From: Gymnopilus junonius
Taxonomy: Eukaryota > Basidiomycota > Agaricomycetes > Agaricales > Galerinaceae
Assembly (NCBI GenBank): GCA_015501075.1
Contig: JADNYJ010000005.1
Span: 682,001-746,000 of the forward strand
Length of the DNA: 64,000 nucleotides
Reading direction: 5' to 3'
Position numbers and translations under genes: made by a program. This document shows positions 34,553-43,764 of the stretch, piece after piece. Numbering within the stretch: position 1 is the stretch's first letter; each line of letters starts with the position of its first letter. Under the pieces are notes generated by a model, which did no database searches, was not told the origin of the DNA, and saw only the letters and a list, made by a program, of their open reading frames with translations.

Positions 34553-37204
34553 ATTGTTTCGTAGTTGTCTTGTTCGCTCTTGGGCTTGTTTCTTCTATTC
34601 ATCGCTGTATCATTTTGCATTGCTCATCGCTCTTCATTCACGCATTTCCCGCTTTTTACTCATCTACATTGCTTCTGCAAATTAAAAATGAAACGATTTC
34701 CCTCTAACAATCATGACTCGATGATGCTTAAGTTAGTCAAGTATCAATGACAAGCACTGGTGTGAATATGATGCCGTTTGACAGATTTGGTTCAAACTGA
34801 CTGAGGCTTTTTTGAGCGAGTGCAACACTACAATCACTGACTCGTTGCGGAGGAACTCACGAGCTGGAGGTCCATGAGATATTTGGTTACTAATATGGTC
34901 CCAGCACCCACCCAAAGTCTGCTGTTCCATTTTAACATGTACAGATGCAAATCACTTCATTGACACGATCTCTACGCTGGGTTATAATTGGTACTTTCTA
35001 CTCTTGTCATGAATTCTCGAGTCATCCTTTCTTTTCACAAGCCACTGGTGAGACACTTACTCCTAAATATATATGTTTTTCTCTAGAACAGATGGGTGAC
35101 CGACGTTAGTCCGACAGGCGACACAAGACGAGAAGCGGTGATGTTCGCGAGATCCGTATGAAATGCTCAATGGATTCCAAGCTGTTGCTTGACAGACACG
35201 CCGATTTTGGTTTCTAGAGACCAGCGAAGTTTCAAGGACGTGCAGTCGTGGAAAGGGGGTAGAATTGGTTGTTCTTGGAAAGTCGCGATGCGCCACACAC
35301 TATGACTTCCTTTGTTGGATAAGAGGAAATTTCGGGCCGGAGCAGATAGTAAGGTCGGCTCCTCCGCCAATGTTACTCCAAGCTCTGTGATAAACTGCAA
35401 ATCATGCGGTATGTATGTGGATAGTACCAATACTACGTCCACAGCTTACTGGCCTGCATAAAGACGATTTGGATTAGCCGGGGTAACAGGACGGTTACTG
35501 CATTGTGACAGACCTACAAGCTTTGTTGGTGATTTTGCACCCCTTTCTGTCATCAGATGCGATAAGTATTGAGTCTATGGTAAAGCAATCAATGCAAGTG
35601 CCATAAGAGAACCACTGCGCGTTTGTTGACCACATGAACCCGATCGTAAATATTAGACCAGGTGGGTCTGAGGAGGAAGAGCAATCAAAGGTTAGTCCAC
35701 ACACGCAAAAGTAATCTCGATCTAGCTGTTAATCAGGACTTGCATAATGCATTCGAAGATCGTAGACCCTAGAGACAAGGGGCTCTCATCAGATGTTTTG
35801 GAACCAAGAAGTATTTTGCCGCTTGCGAAAACTCGATATCGCGTCCCAAGTGGAAAGAACCGCTCTAGGCGCACCTTCGGGCATGCTAAGAACCGCACCA
35901 CCGCACAATCTGCAGCCTTCATGTCCTAGGTTCCATGAAAGTCGAAAGGTATTTCGTCATATATTCGTTGCGTCCATTGTTTCGTAGCCTTCATCTAAAC
36001 CTCCAAGGCGGAGATTGCTTAGCCAGGGTTGTGGTCGTGGAGTGCGACGAGTTCGCCGCCGTTCTCACTGTCCACATCATATTAATGCACTAAAGAGCTA
36101 AACGGCGCCGAAGGAGGGAACTTGAGCGACTAGGGAAAACCCTGATTCACAGATTTTTTGAAGCCATGGTTCACTAGTGGTCGACGACGTCAATACAATG
36201 CGTCCTATATTTTGTCATAGATGACAGGCAATGTCAGAGATTTAATTTACTGGGCTCTTACAGCCCCCAGCGTTGCTGCGTCCTGTCGAAGTGGCAGTGT
36301 ACTCGACCGTCAAACAAATGTCAAAGACCCAGGCAGCCGACGCTCAATGTCCAGTGGTAGTGGCAGCTGGACCGCTCATAAGTAGTCCTAGTGAGCTGCC
36401 CGAATGCTCCACGGTACTACTAGGCGTCGATAGTTTCAGAGTAGCCGCCCTGGCATCTTGAACCTGGCGTAGATAGGCATGAAAAATGTTCCACCACTGG
36501 GGCTCGGCCGACTGTTAAGGGCGGTTTTCCATTTCCTTTCCAATACGATCTGGTCTGCATTCTAGGTTGAATGATTTTGTAACTTTGAAGCGCAGTAGAT
36601 AGATGTCTTGAACACGGGAATAGTATACGAGTTCTCGGATACCTTCAATGCATGATGCTTGTAAAAATAAAATGAAAGGAGTCAGAGTAGACGAGTAAAA
36701 TGTTTCTCTTCTAAAGGCTTCATAAACCTTTCACAGCGCTACTTGGTGCCTTTCTGTGGGTGACTTGCACTCCTATTGGTAATGGAAAAGAAACCGGCAC
36801 GATCCAGTGTGGATGATACGATCATTGGGGATACCCGAGCCCGCCGGTAAAAATGGAGGTCGGTCGTTACACCGGCGCTAAAATAAAGGGAGTATCCAGC
36901 GCGTTGATCCAGAGTTGAAAGTGAAGGGATTATATTAGTATTTTCTTTCATTAGGGTCTTGTATTATTGTCCCACATATGACCGCATTGTTATTGAGAAC
37001 AATTAGGTGATGGACTACAGAAGCCAAGTGACACGGACAATAGGAGAGAGTGTGGAATAAAAGCTTCCGTCTGGGAAGTCGAAGAGATGGAGATATGGTG
37101 GGATGCAGGAAGATGACTCCAATCTCCCGATGACACGTCGATGAGGCGAGTCATGATCGAGATCCCGGTCTCGGAGACGCGGCGCGTTACATCATTAATT
37201 GGTT
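34553..37204. other. Gene-poor region, no gene firmly recognised
   Basis: About 2.6 kb after HSP90. Short ORFs occur on both strands. The most protein-like is on the minus strand at about 35167-35390 (ELGVTLAEEPTLLSAPARNF, with TSLKLRWSLE later), preceded by a CAG acceptor at its 5' edge, and another at 35495-35704. I cannot assign either to a family or give a start. They may be a decayed or fast-evolving gene. The rest shows no repeat or RNA structure that I could support. Confidence 0.3.
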
Positions 37205-37205
37205 C

Positions 37206-37251
37206 ACGCGTTTCCACGCGTTTCCTTCATGTGTGACGCGTCGGGGACGCG
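37206..37251. promoter_or_regulatory. Cluster of MluI cell-cycle boxes (ACGCGT)
   Basis: ACGCGT occurs at 37206-37211, 37216-37221 and 37236-37241, with a further GACGCGC just after. The first two sit in a tandem cACGCGTttc repeat of 10-bp period, one helical turn apart. Further CGCG-rich sites occur near 37180 and 37455. This resembles an MBF-type binding array. The target gene is unclear; the nearest candidate on the plus strand lies near 38.0-38.7 kb. Confidence 0.45.
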
Positions 37252-37692
37252 CATTGGCTTGATGACTGGCAGGATGCAACGTTTTATGATGACAGCAGCT
37301 GGGTGCGGAAGATGTTTTGCTCGATTATGATGGTTGTACCTTTGACGTGATTATTCCGCCAAAGGATAAGTATTTTTGGAAGCAGACGAGGTAAAGGCAC
37401 TAATGCGAAACGCGGCAGGTGGATGGATGGATAAATGGTGTGGACTACCGGGGACAAACGCGCGTTTGCCACGCAACATGTGCATGTTTTTTTTAGCAGA
37501 AGACGCGCTAGGGTGATGGACCAGGACACATGTCAGACTGTGGACGACCCAAAAGAGGAGTGGGGAGAATTGTCAGTGCGTAAAGTTGTCAGGGTGACTC
37601 GAGTGGGAGGCATGTGGGTGGGAACGGGGTGGTCAGTGTGACTTACTGAGAAGGGCGGACAATGGGGTGATGCAAGTAGTAACGGGGTGATG

Positions 37693-37784
37693 AAAACCAG
37701 GGCGTGAAGTGATGGAGAGAAGGGTGTCCCGGATTGCAGAGATTGAGGGAAAACCAGGCGTGAAGAAATGGAGAGAAGGGTGTC
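37693..37784. repeat. Imperfect tandem duplication, 57-bp period
   Basis: A segment of about 36 bp beginning aaaaccaggg at 37693-37728 recurs at 37750-37784 with few changes. The shared core includes gatggagagaagggtgtc in the first copy and aatggagagaagggtgtc in the second. It lies in G-rich sequence of the gene-poor region. It is a simple local duplication, not an array. Confidence 0.6.
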
Positions 37785-38045
37785 TATTGAGGACAACAAG
37801 GGGCAGCTTGCTTTGTGGGTGGGCAGCCAGAAAGGGAAGGCGCCAAATCGGGTGGAGGGGCGGTGTGACAGGGCGTTTGTCAGCGGGGGATGAGTTAGCG
37901 GAGTGTGACAGTACGCCGTTTATATGATCTCTCTTTTGTCCACTCATTATGCCTTATACTTAAGTTGAACGGTCTATCCCAACTCCCCGCTTTGTCTTTC
38001 TCCTTGCACCACCACTGTTCTTGGCCCACACCACTCTGCCAATGA

Positions 38046-38700
38046 TTGCCCCGCAGCCCTTACTCGCACCGCCCACCCGGGCCCATCCCATCCCACAATT
38101 TACGGTGCGCCCCTTTTGGCCCCTTTGCTCTGCCCTGGCGCTCATCCTTTCCTTTCCAGCCCTTTGAGCCCCTCAGATCACCCATCCATCTCGCTGACTC
38201 CTCTATCATCGCCCCACCGCACTCACAAGTAAGTCGCGTCAGTCGCGCCCAATTTAGCCTTATTGACGCGTATCCAGACCTGCACTTCGAGCTCTCGTCG
38301 ACGGTCAAAGGCCACTTCCCATTCAACGCGTCGTCGCCGCTTAGCCCCGCGCATTCCGTGTCCCCCGTCACATTCATTTGACGATCTGCCATGGATATCC
38401 ACCCTAGATGCGGCCCCAGAGCTCCTCAACCCATGGGACATTGCAGATCTCTCCCTCATTCCCTTGGATGATTCACCCTCATCTGGCCCGGGTCCCGTTC
38501 GCCGGAGAAAGACATCGCTGCGATCAAGCCCCGTTGCTTCTTCCAAGAGTCACCCTCCCATATCACCTGGATCCCCACTTCCTATTCGCGACACCTCTCT
38601 CCTATCTACGCCCTCTGTATCAACACCCCGGTCTCGTTTCCTACCCTCCCGAGTCTTATTCCATAACCTCATGCCAGTCTCCTGCGACTCCCCCTTCTAA
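38046..38700 (+). CDS. Possible Ser/Pro/Arg-rich protein, start unresolved
   Basis: Two open segments join in phase across a good 49-nt intron (GTAAGT at 38229, CCAG acceptor ending at 38277). The first is PRSPYSHRPPGP..ADSSIIAPPHSQ; the second contains RRRSKATSHSTRRRRLAPRI, SFDDLPWISTLDAAPELLNP and WDIADLSLIPLDDSPSSGPG, ending MPVSCDSPF. The clean splice and the SFDDLPW/PWDIADLSLIPLDD block look coding, but there is no ATG in frame at the 5' end because a stop precedes 38046. An upstream exon or a sequence error would be needed. No family is recognised. The ACGCGT cluster about 800 bp upstream might regulate it. Confidence 0.35.
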
Positions 38701-39923
38701 ACAGTCCATTCCACCATCATTGTATCACCAGCTTTGAACGTCAAACCTCTGAGTTATTACTGCCTTTCGAAATTTGCTCGTTTCGCGACATTCCAATTCG
38801 GCTTTTCACCTCCTAACTAATCAATCCAAATCAGATCCGCGTGTTATCACTCTATACGCCTTGCTATTAACAATTCTGCTACACACGCCAAACGCCGCCT
38901 CGATTCCATTCTGCTTTAGCTTCAATTAACGCTTTCAACAACGCGCCTTATTTAAATCTGCATTCACGACCCATTGCACGCTACATAACATCAGCATACT
39001 CTGACAAGACCATCGGCCGACAATCGCAACCAATCCATGTCCAATCAACCTATCATAGCTGTCCTCGTTCAACCGCTTATACTTTACTGTACTCTGCATC
39101 ACGAAATTTTTTCGCCGCCTTTAAAATGATCCGATCTCCATTTAATATTGATTTATGTCTTTTTTTTTTGCTCGCATCGCCAGCCTGTTCGTATCTATTT
39201 GCTTTCTGATCTACGCCTTTCTTCTGTCGATGCCATCTTTCCCAATTTGTTTGTACTTTCTTTCTTTCTCGCAGGTCTTAAATTTTCTGCACCCCGTATC
39301 AGCATCCGAAATGTCTTCCTCGCTGTCCTCGACTCCCAGCTTTCCACGCTTTCCGTCTTTTTTAATTAGTCTCCATAGCTTCCTTTTAAAAAATTTATTG
39401 CCTCATGGACGATGATTTGATTCCAGAAACTTTGCTTTGACTCCACATTTCATGCAGCTCCTTTCTATTTAGGGGCTTTTATAAAAGCTTGATGTCTTTC
39501 GTTCCGACTGCCCCCGATTTCCGCCGTTCGTGCAATCCTCTCCTTTGAAACTTTTACCTATCTGATAGCCCCTCGTTTGGACTATTGTACCCTGTATGTA
39601 TGTACACCAGCTAAATCGAGTTATCTCCTGCAAGCAACGACTTATTTTTGGCGGTGATCAAGATGTCATAGATTGGGCGCCAGGCTAAACCAAGCGCTAA
39701 CTGCATCACTCTAAGTCGACGCCCTGCCCACGTTCTTCAGGAAGTACGTGGTTTCTCATCTAGAACTGAAAAGGTCGGCCACGAAAGACATATGCCAGCT
39801 CAACGGATGCTACGTTGCAAAAAAGAGTGACGGTGACGAAATTGATGTGATGAGATAAAAAGGATGCTAATTCCAGGGTCGAGTCACATCTAAAGCTGTC
39901 TTGACTTTCAAAATTCCAACTTG
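38701..39923. other. Pyrimidine-rich intergenic region
   Basis: About 1.2 kb of AT- and pyrimidine-rich sequence (T-runs near 39160, 39360 and 39400) without a supported gene. It probably contains the 3' UTR of the candidate gene and the promoter of the phosphoserine aminotransferase gene. Confidence 0.4.
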
Positions 39924-41264
39924 ATGCAACTGACCAACCAGCCTCAGGCCAACACCGCTATGGAAGCAGAGTCTCGCGTTATCAACTTTGGTGCTGGCCC
40001 CTCTGCATTGCCCGATCCCGTCCTTGAGGAGGCAGCGAAAGGACTGCTCAACTTCAACAACACAGGCATTGGCATCGCCGAGATCTCTCATCGCTCAAAG
40101 AGTTCGCGGCATACATAAACAGCGTGGAAGTGCTGATCAGGGACCAGCTCCGTGTCCCGCCTACCCATTCCATCCTCTTCCTCCAAGGAGGAGGTACGGC
40201 GCAGTTCTCGGCCGTGGTGCTCAACATGCTCGCACGCCATCGACTCTTGTACCCCGACCTTCCGGATGAGGAGCGCGTGATGGATTATGTCCTCACTGGA
40301 TCGTGGAGCAAGGCAGCAGTGCAGGAGGCTGCCCGTCTAGCCAATGGAACCACGGTGAACATCGCTGCGGACGCACGTACACTTTCGCCTGACGGCAAGT
40401 CGTTCGACCGGGTCCCCCCGCATGACGCGTACAAGTTCTCAGAGAACCCTGCGCTGATATATTACTGCGAGAACGAGACCGTTAGTGGTGTCGAGTTCTC
40501 GCATAACGAGAAGGACCCAGAGAGCTTCCCCTTTGAACTTCTCCCGCAGAACACCCTCCTCCCTCTCGTTGCAGATTATTCCTCCTCCTTCATGTCGCGG
40601 CCTATCCCGCGCCTGGCAGACCACGCTATCATCTACGCTGGGGCGCAGAAAAACCTGGGTCCTGCAGGGTTGACTATCGTCATCGTGCGCCAGGATTGCA
40701 TCGTCGACGTGGACGCCGCTGCCAAACTCGGGGCTATTCCCGTACCCATCGGACTGTCCTACAAAATCTACGCGGAGAAGCAGAACATGCCCAACACTCC
40801 ACCTGTGTTTGCGATCTACGTTACTGGGCTTGTCCTCAAGCGGAATGCGGAGTTGGGTGGGCTGGCGTATTATGAGGCGGCGAATAAGAGGAAGCAGGAG
40901 AAGTTGTACGAGGTTTTGAGGGAGGGTGAGCAAAAGGGGGTTCTGAGACCCTTTGTTAGGCCTGGTAGTGGAAGTTGGATGAATGTCGTTTTTGAAGTTC
41001 TGGGTGAGGGGGCTGAGGCTCGCTTTTTGACTGGTGCTGAAGCCAATGGTATGAAAGGCCTCAAAGGTCACCGGTGTGTTGGTTTTACATATACCTCAAC
41101 TGCACTACACTAACTTTTCCTCTTTCAGTTCGGTTGGCGGCATCCGCGTTTCACTCTACAATGCCGTTACCGAAGAACAAGTTGACAAGGTCGTCGCCTA
41201 CATTCGAAAATTCATTGCGGAGACCCAGTCGCCTTTAATTTCCGAAACCGTACAAGACGAGTGA
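39924..41264 (+). CDS. SER1: Phosphoserine aminotransferase, with one apparent frameshift
   Basis: PLP enzyme converting 3-phosphohydroxypyruvate and glutamate to phosphoserine in serine biosynthesis. The start is [18 protein letters not shown] (a second ATG at 39960), then [20 protein letters not shown] and [12 protein letters not shown]. The frame then shifts at about 40100: the sequence reads tcaaagagttcgcg where the conserved HRSKEF needs one more G. It continues as [37 protein letters not shown] (the GGGT.QF phosphate site), [34 protein letters not shown] (PLP lysine in the QKN motif) and [20 protein letters not shown]. After a last intron it ends [20 protein letters not shown] ... SETVQDE. 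No intron can explain the shift; an assembly error is likely. The long ORF on the other strand is a shadow. Confidence 0.92.
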
Positions 41265-41666
41265 TATCATCACTACGTACGACAAGCTTGTCCTCCAACA
41301 TCGTATCACTACTCAGCACAACGGCCCCTTCAACTGTGGTCACACTATTAACTATCCCCTTTTTTCCCTCTTCCATCGTTACTGCCACAAAAGTATCTCC
41401 TTACGTGGACGTTTAATTTCTTTTATGGATTTTGTAACTATTCCGGGCATTCATCTGTCCTTTGTAGCATAGGTACATATTTTACCAAGGTCCTGACTTC
41501 AAATAAAACATTATTCTTATTTGTATAACTACAATGCTGCATTTAATTATACTTGCGTTATTTCTATCACTCGGCATCGGCTATCTGAGTGGGGGCTTGG
41601 ATGTGCGGTTACCGTCGAATTTTGGTCGAAGTGTCTATGTTGCATTAACCTTAGTGAAGTTTTAAG

Positions 41667-41762
41667 GTCACTTTGCCGGAGTGGTTAACGGGATCGCCTG
41701 CTACCCTGTAGTAGTTCAGCGGTTGGTCTTTGACCGCGAGTGTTCGAATCGCTCAGGTGACG
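41667..41762 (+). tRNA. tRNA-Ser (GCT) with 14-nt intron
   Basis: The acceptor stem GTCACTT pairs with AGGTGAC, discriminator G. The D stem is CCG/CGG. The anticodon stem ATCGC/GCGGT encloses the loop CT-GCT-A with a 14-nt intron at 41704-41717 in the canonical position after base 37. A long variable arm (GGTC TTT GACC) marks a class II tRNA. The T stem GAGTG/CGCTC carries the loop TTCGAAT, which is also the B box. A run of more than 12 T follows as Pol III terminator. The mature length is about 82 nt before CCA. GCT reads serine AGC/AGT codons. Confidence 0.93.
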
Positions 41763-41779
41763 CATTTTTTTTTTTTTTA
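41763..41779 (+). terminator. Pol III T-tract after tRNA-Ser
   Basis: A long uninterrupted T run directly follows the tRNA-Ser gene, the standard Pol III termination signal. Confidence 0.8.
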
Positions 41780-42058
41780 GTAGCCGCAGTAGCTTCCTAT
41801 TTTAATCACTGACCAAGGTTGGACCACCGATTAACTATGTAGTTCAAGAAGCCAATAATGGTACTTATGGTCACAACGAAAACATTTTTCCAAGCTAATC
41901 ATAAATCATATCATAACATATTCATAATTCACAGCACGAGACCAAGAGAGAGAAACAGTCTCCTTAAAAAACGCTACTGCGAGCTTTATATTTCCGAACG
42001 GCAGACAATTCTTGGGAGCGTTTAAGACGAGCTTCTCCTGATATAAGGATGTCAGTCT

Positions 42059-43072
42059 TCAATAATGCACGCCGTGCAGGTCAGGGGACGTACTGCGAGC
42101 TGTATTGGAATCTTCTCCAGCATCCAGCCGACGACGACTCTCCCGGAGAATCTCGCTGACGCGTTCACTTGCAGCGGTCAGTGTGGTGAAATTGACTTCT
42201 TTCATATTTCTTGTGGGTCGCAATGCTGGGCTTGTGAATGGGGCCTTGTTCAAGCTAGGTGAAGGTGCATCCTACAGGTAGAAATAGGTCATAGCCATGA
42301 GAAGCGAAATAAGCAGCAGATTCGAGAGGGTACCCACAGAGAAAATGGAGAAGTCAAGCATTCGAGAGTCGACTGAACACAAGGTGGTGTCCCCGTCATC
42401 TGAGAAGTCCTGCGCTGGAGTAAAAGCGCTTTCGGAGACGTTCCTGAAGAAATTTCAATCACTGTGGGGATGATGTCTTCGAGCATGACGACTCCCACTT
42501 GCCTCATGGACATCATCGGTACTTCCTTCTCCAAAAAGCGCTGCAGGCCGAAGTACTCCTCTGGCTCCAGCAACCAAGCTATGGATAGAACAAAAGAAGG
42601 GGCCGTGTCAGCCTCCATTCTTTTTCAATGAAATGGAAGATAGTTCACCCACATCGAATGTCTCTCGGACGCCTTATCGAAGCTGCACTCCTACGCTGCC
42701 GTTGACAAACGCACTTTGTCTCACTGCCAACCATGATGGAAAGCGATCGTGCATAATAAGGAACCGAGCTGCTGTTCCAAGGGCGACAAAAGACAGAGCT
42801 GTTCCAGTTGGGAGGCGGGACGGGCACACTGAGACAAGCTTTAGCCACTGCAGAGCGTACTAATCGAGCGGTGATTTCGAGAGCAAGCCAAATGAGGTCG
42901 AACAGGAGGGTCATGGCTCCGGTCATGAACGGACGAGAGCAGCGTTCGGTATGAACGCCTGGAGCGCAAATGACCGGAGCGAATTGGACTAGGAAAGAAT
43001 TTTATATTTCAGGTACTTTGTGCTGGAACTAGACCGGGTAGGAACACATTCGAAAGGCGACGAGACGCCCAT
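42059..43072 (-). CDS. Uncharacterised small membrane protein, exon structure uncertain
   Basis: Lies between two tRNA genes. Recognisably coding blocks, in order on the minus strand, are: MGVSSPFECVPTRSSSS, possibly KYLKYKILS (one base out of phase with the next), LVQFAPVICAPGV, the hydrophobic MTGAMTLLFDLIWLALEITA, a second hydrophobic block GTALSFVALGTAARFLIM with DRFPSWLA, a polar region ending STLECLTSPFSLW, and a C-terminus NMKEVNFTTLTAASERVSEI ... SPDLHGVHY with stop at 42059. At least three introns, one with donor GTGAGA (52 nt). Two likely transmembrane helices and a polar tail resemble small nuclear-envelope or ER proteins, but I recognise no family. Start and middle exons are uncertain and may contain a one-base error. 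Confidence 0.4.
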
Positions 43073-43298
43073 AGTCAGCCATGGCAGCGCTAAAGAAGAC
43101 TTTGATCGTTCTTGTTCCTGAACTCGAGTATAACAAACAATTCCGACAAAGACAAAGGAGCCCCGATCTCTGAAGTAAAAAGGTTAAGAAATTAGAAGTG
43201 TGAGAGACAGAGTAGGCATATTGTCACCAATATGCGATGATATAAGGAGAGGTCTTGGTACGTCGGATTGTATTATTTTAACTTTATTTCAAAATATG

Positions 43299-43390
43299 TG
43301 CCCCATGGCTGAGTTGGTTACAGCGTCCGACTGTTAAGATCACACAATCATTACATCGGAAGGTCGTGAGTTCGAGCCTCACTGGGGCAG
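43299..43390 (+). tRNA. tRNA-Asn (GTT) with 18-nt intron
   Basis: The acceptor TGCCCCA pairs with TGGGGCA, discriminator G. D stem GCTG/CAGC; anticodon stem TCCGA/TCGGA with loop CT-GTT-A and an 18-nt intron at 43337-43354 after base 37. The short variable loop is class I. T stem GTGAG/CTCAC, loop TTCGAGC. A TTTTTT Pol III terminator follows. Mature length 74 nt before CCA. Confidence 0.93.
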
Positions 43391-43764
43391 CTGTTTTTTC
43401 ATTCGATTTATTTTTACTTCGCATTACTTGGGAAACAACATGAGGGAAATCCTTTGGCCCTTTTTCATTTTGGTTTTGCATGCAACAGTAGAATGGGTAT
43501 CAACAAGAGTACTAGTCTAGCTCTTAATTTTGCGTCGTATGTTCATGCCACTATGTACTAATCTTCACGGCCACGACAGAACACACTGACAGCCTGGTAT
43601 GTATAAGAAACCTGGCAACTCGCGCTTATTCCTGTAAGGCTATTTATACTGCGTAACGGATGTCAAAGTGATGCGCAGGCTCCAGGAAGTCAAGTTCATT
43701 CTGGGAGGCATAGAGCTCCCTCACGAAGCAGATATTGAGATAACGTAAAGGAGTGTTCGCATTT
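43391..43764. other. Intergenic, tRNA-Asn to TRS130 3' end
   Basis: About 370 bp. It begins with the Pol III T-tract of tRNA-Asn (43394-43399) and otherwise holds only the 3' flank of TRS130. No further gene recognised. Confidence 0.5.

Noticed and set aside
40085..40125. Unannotated intron explaining the aminotransferase frame change
   Set aside because: There is no GT...AG pair between HRSK and EFAAYINS; the two motifs are directly adjacent with one base missing.
40439..41071. 210-residue minus-strand ORF opposite phosphoserine aminotransferase
   Set aside because: Antisense shadow of a clear enzyme; no motif and no promoter-like context.
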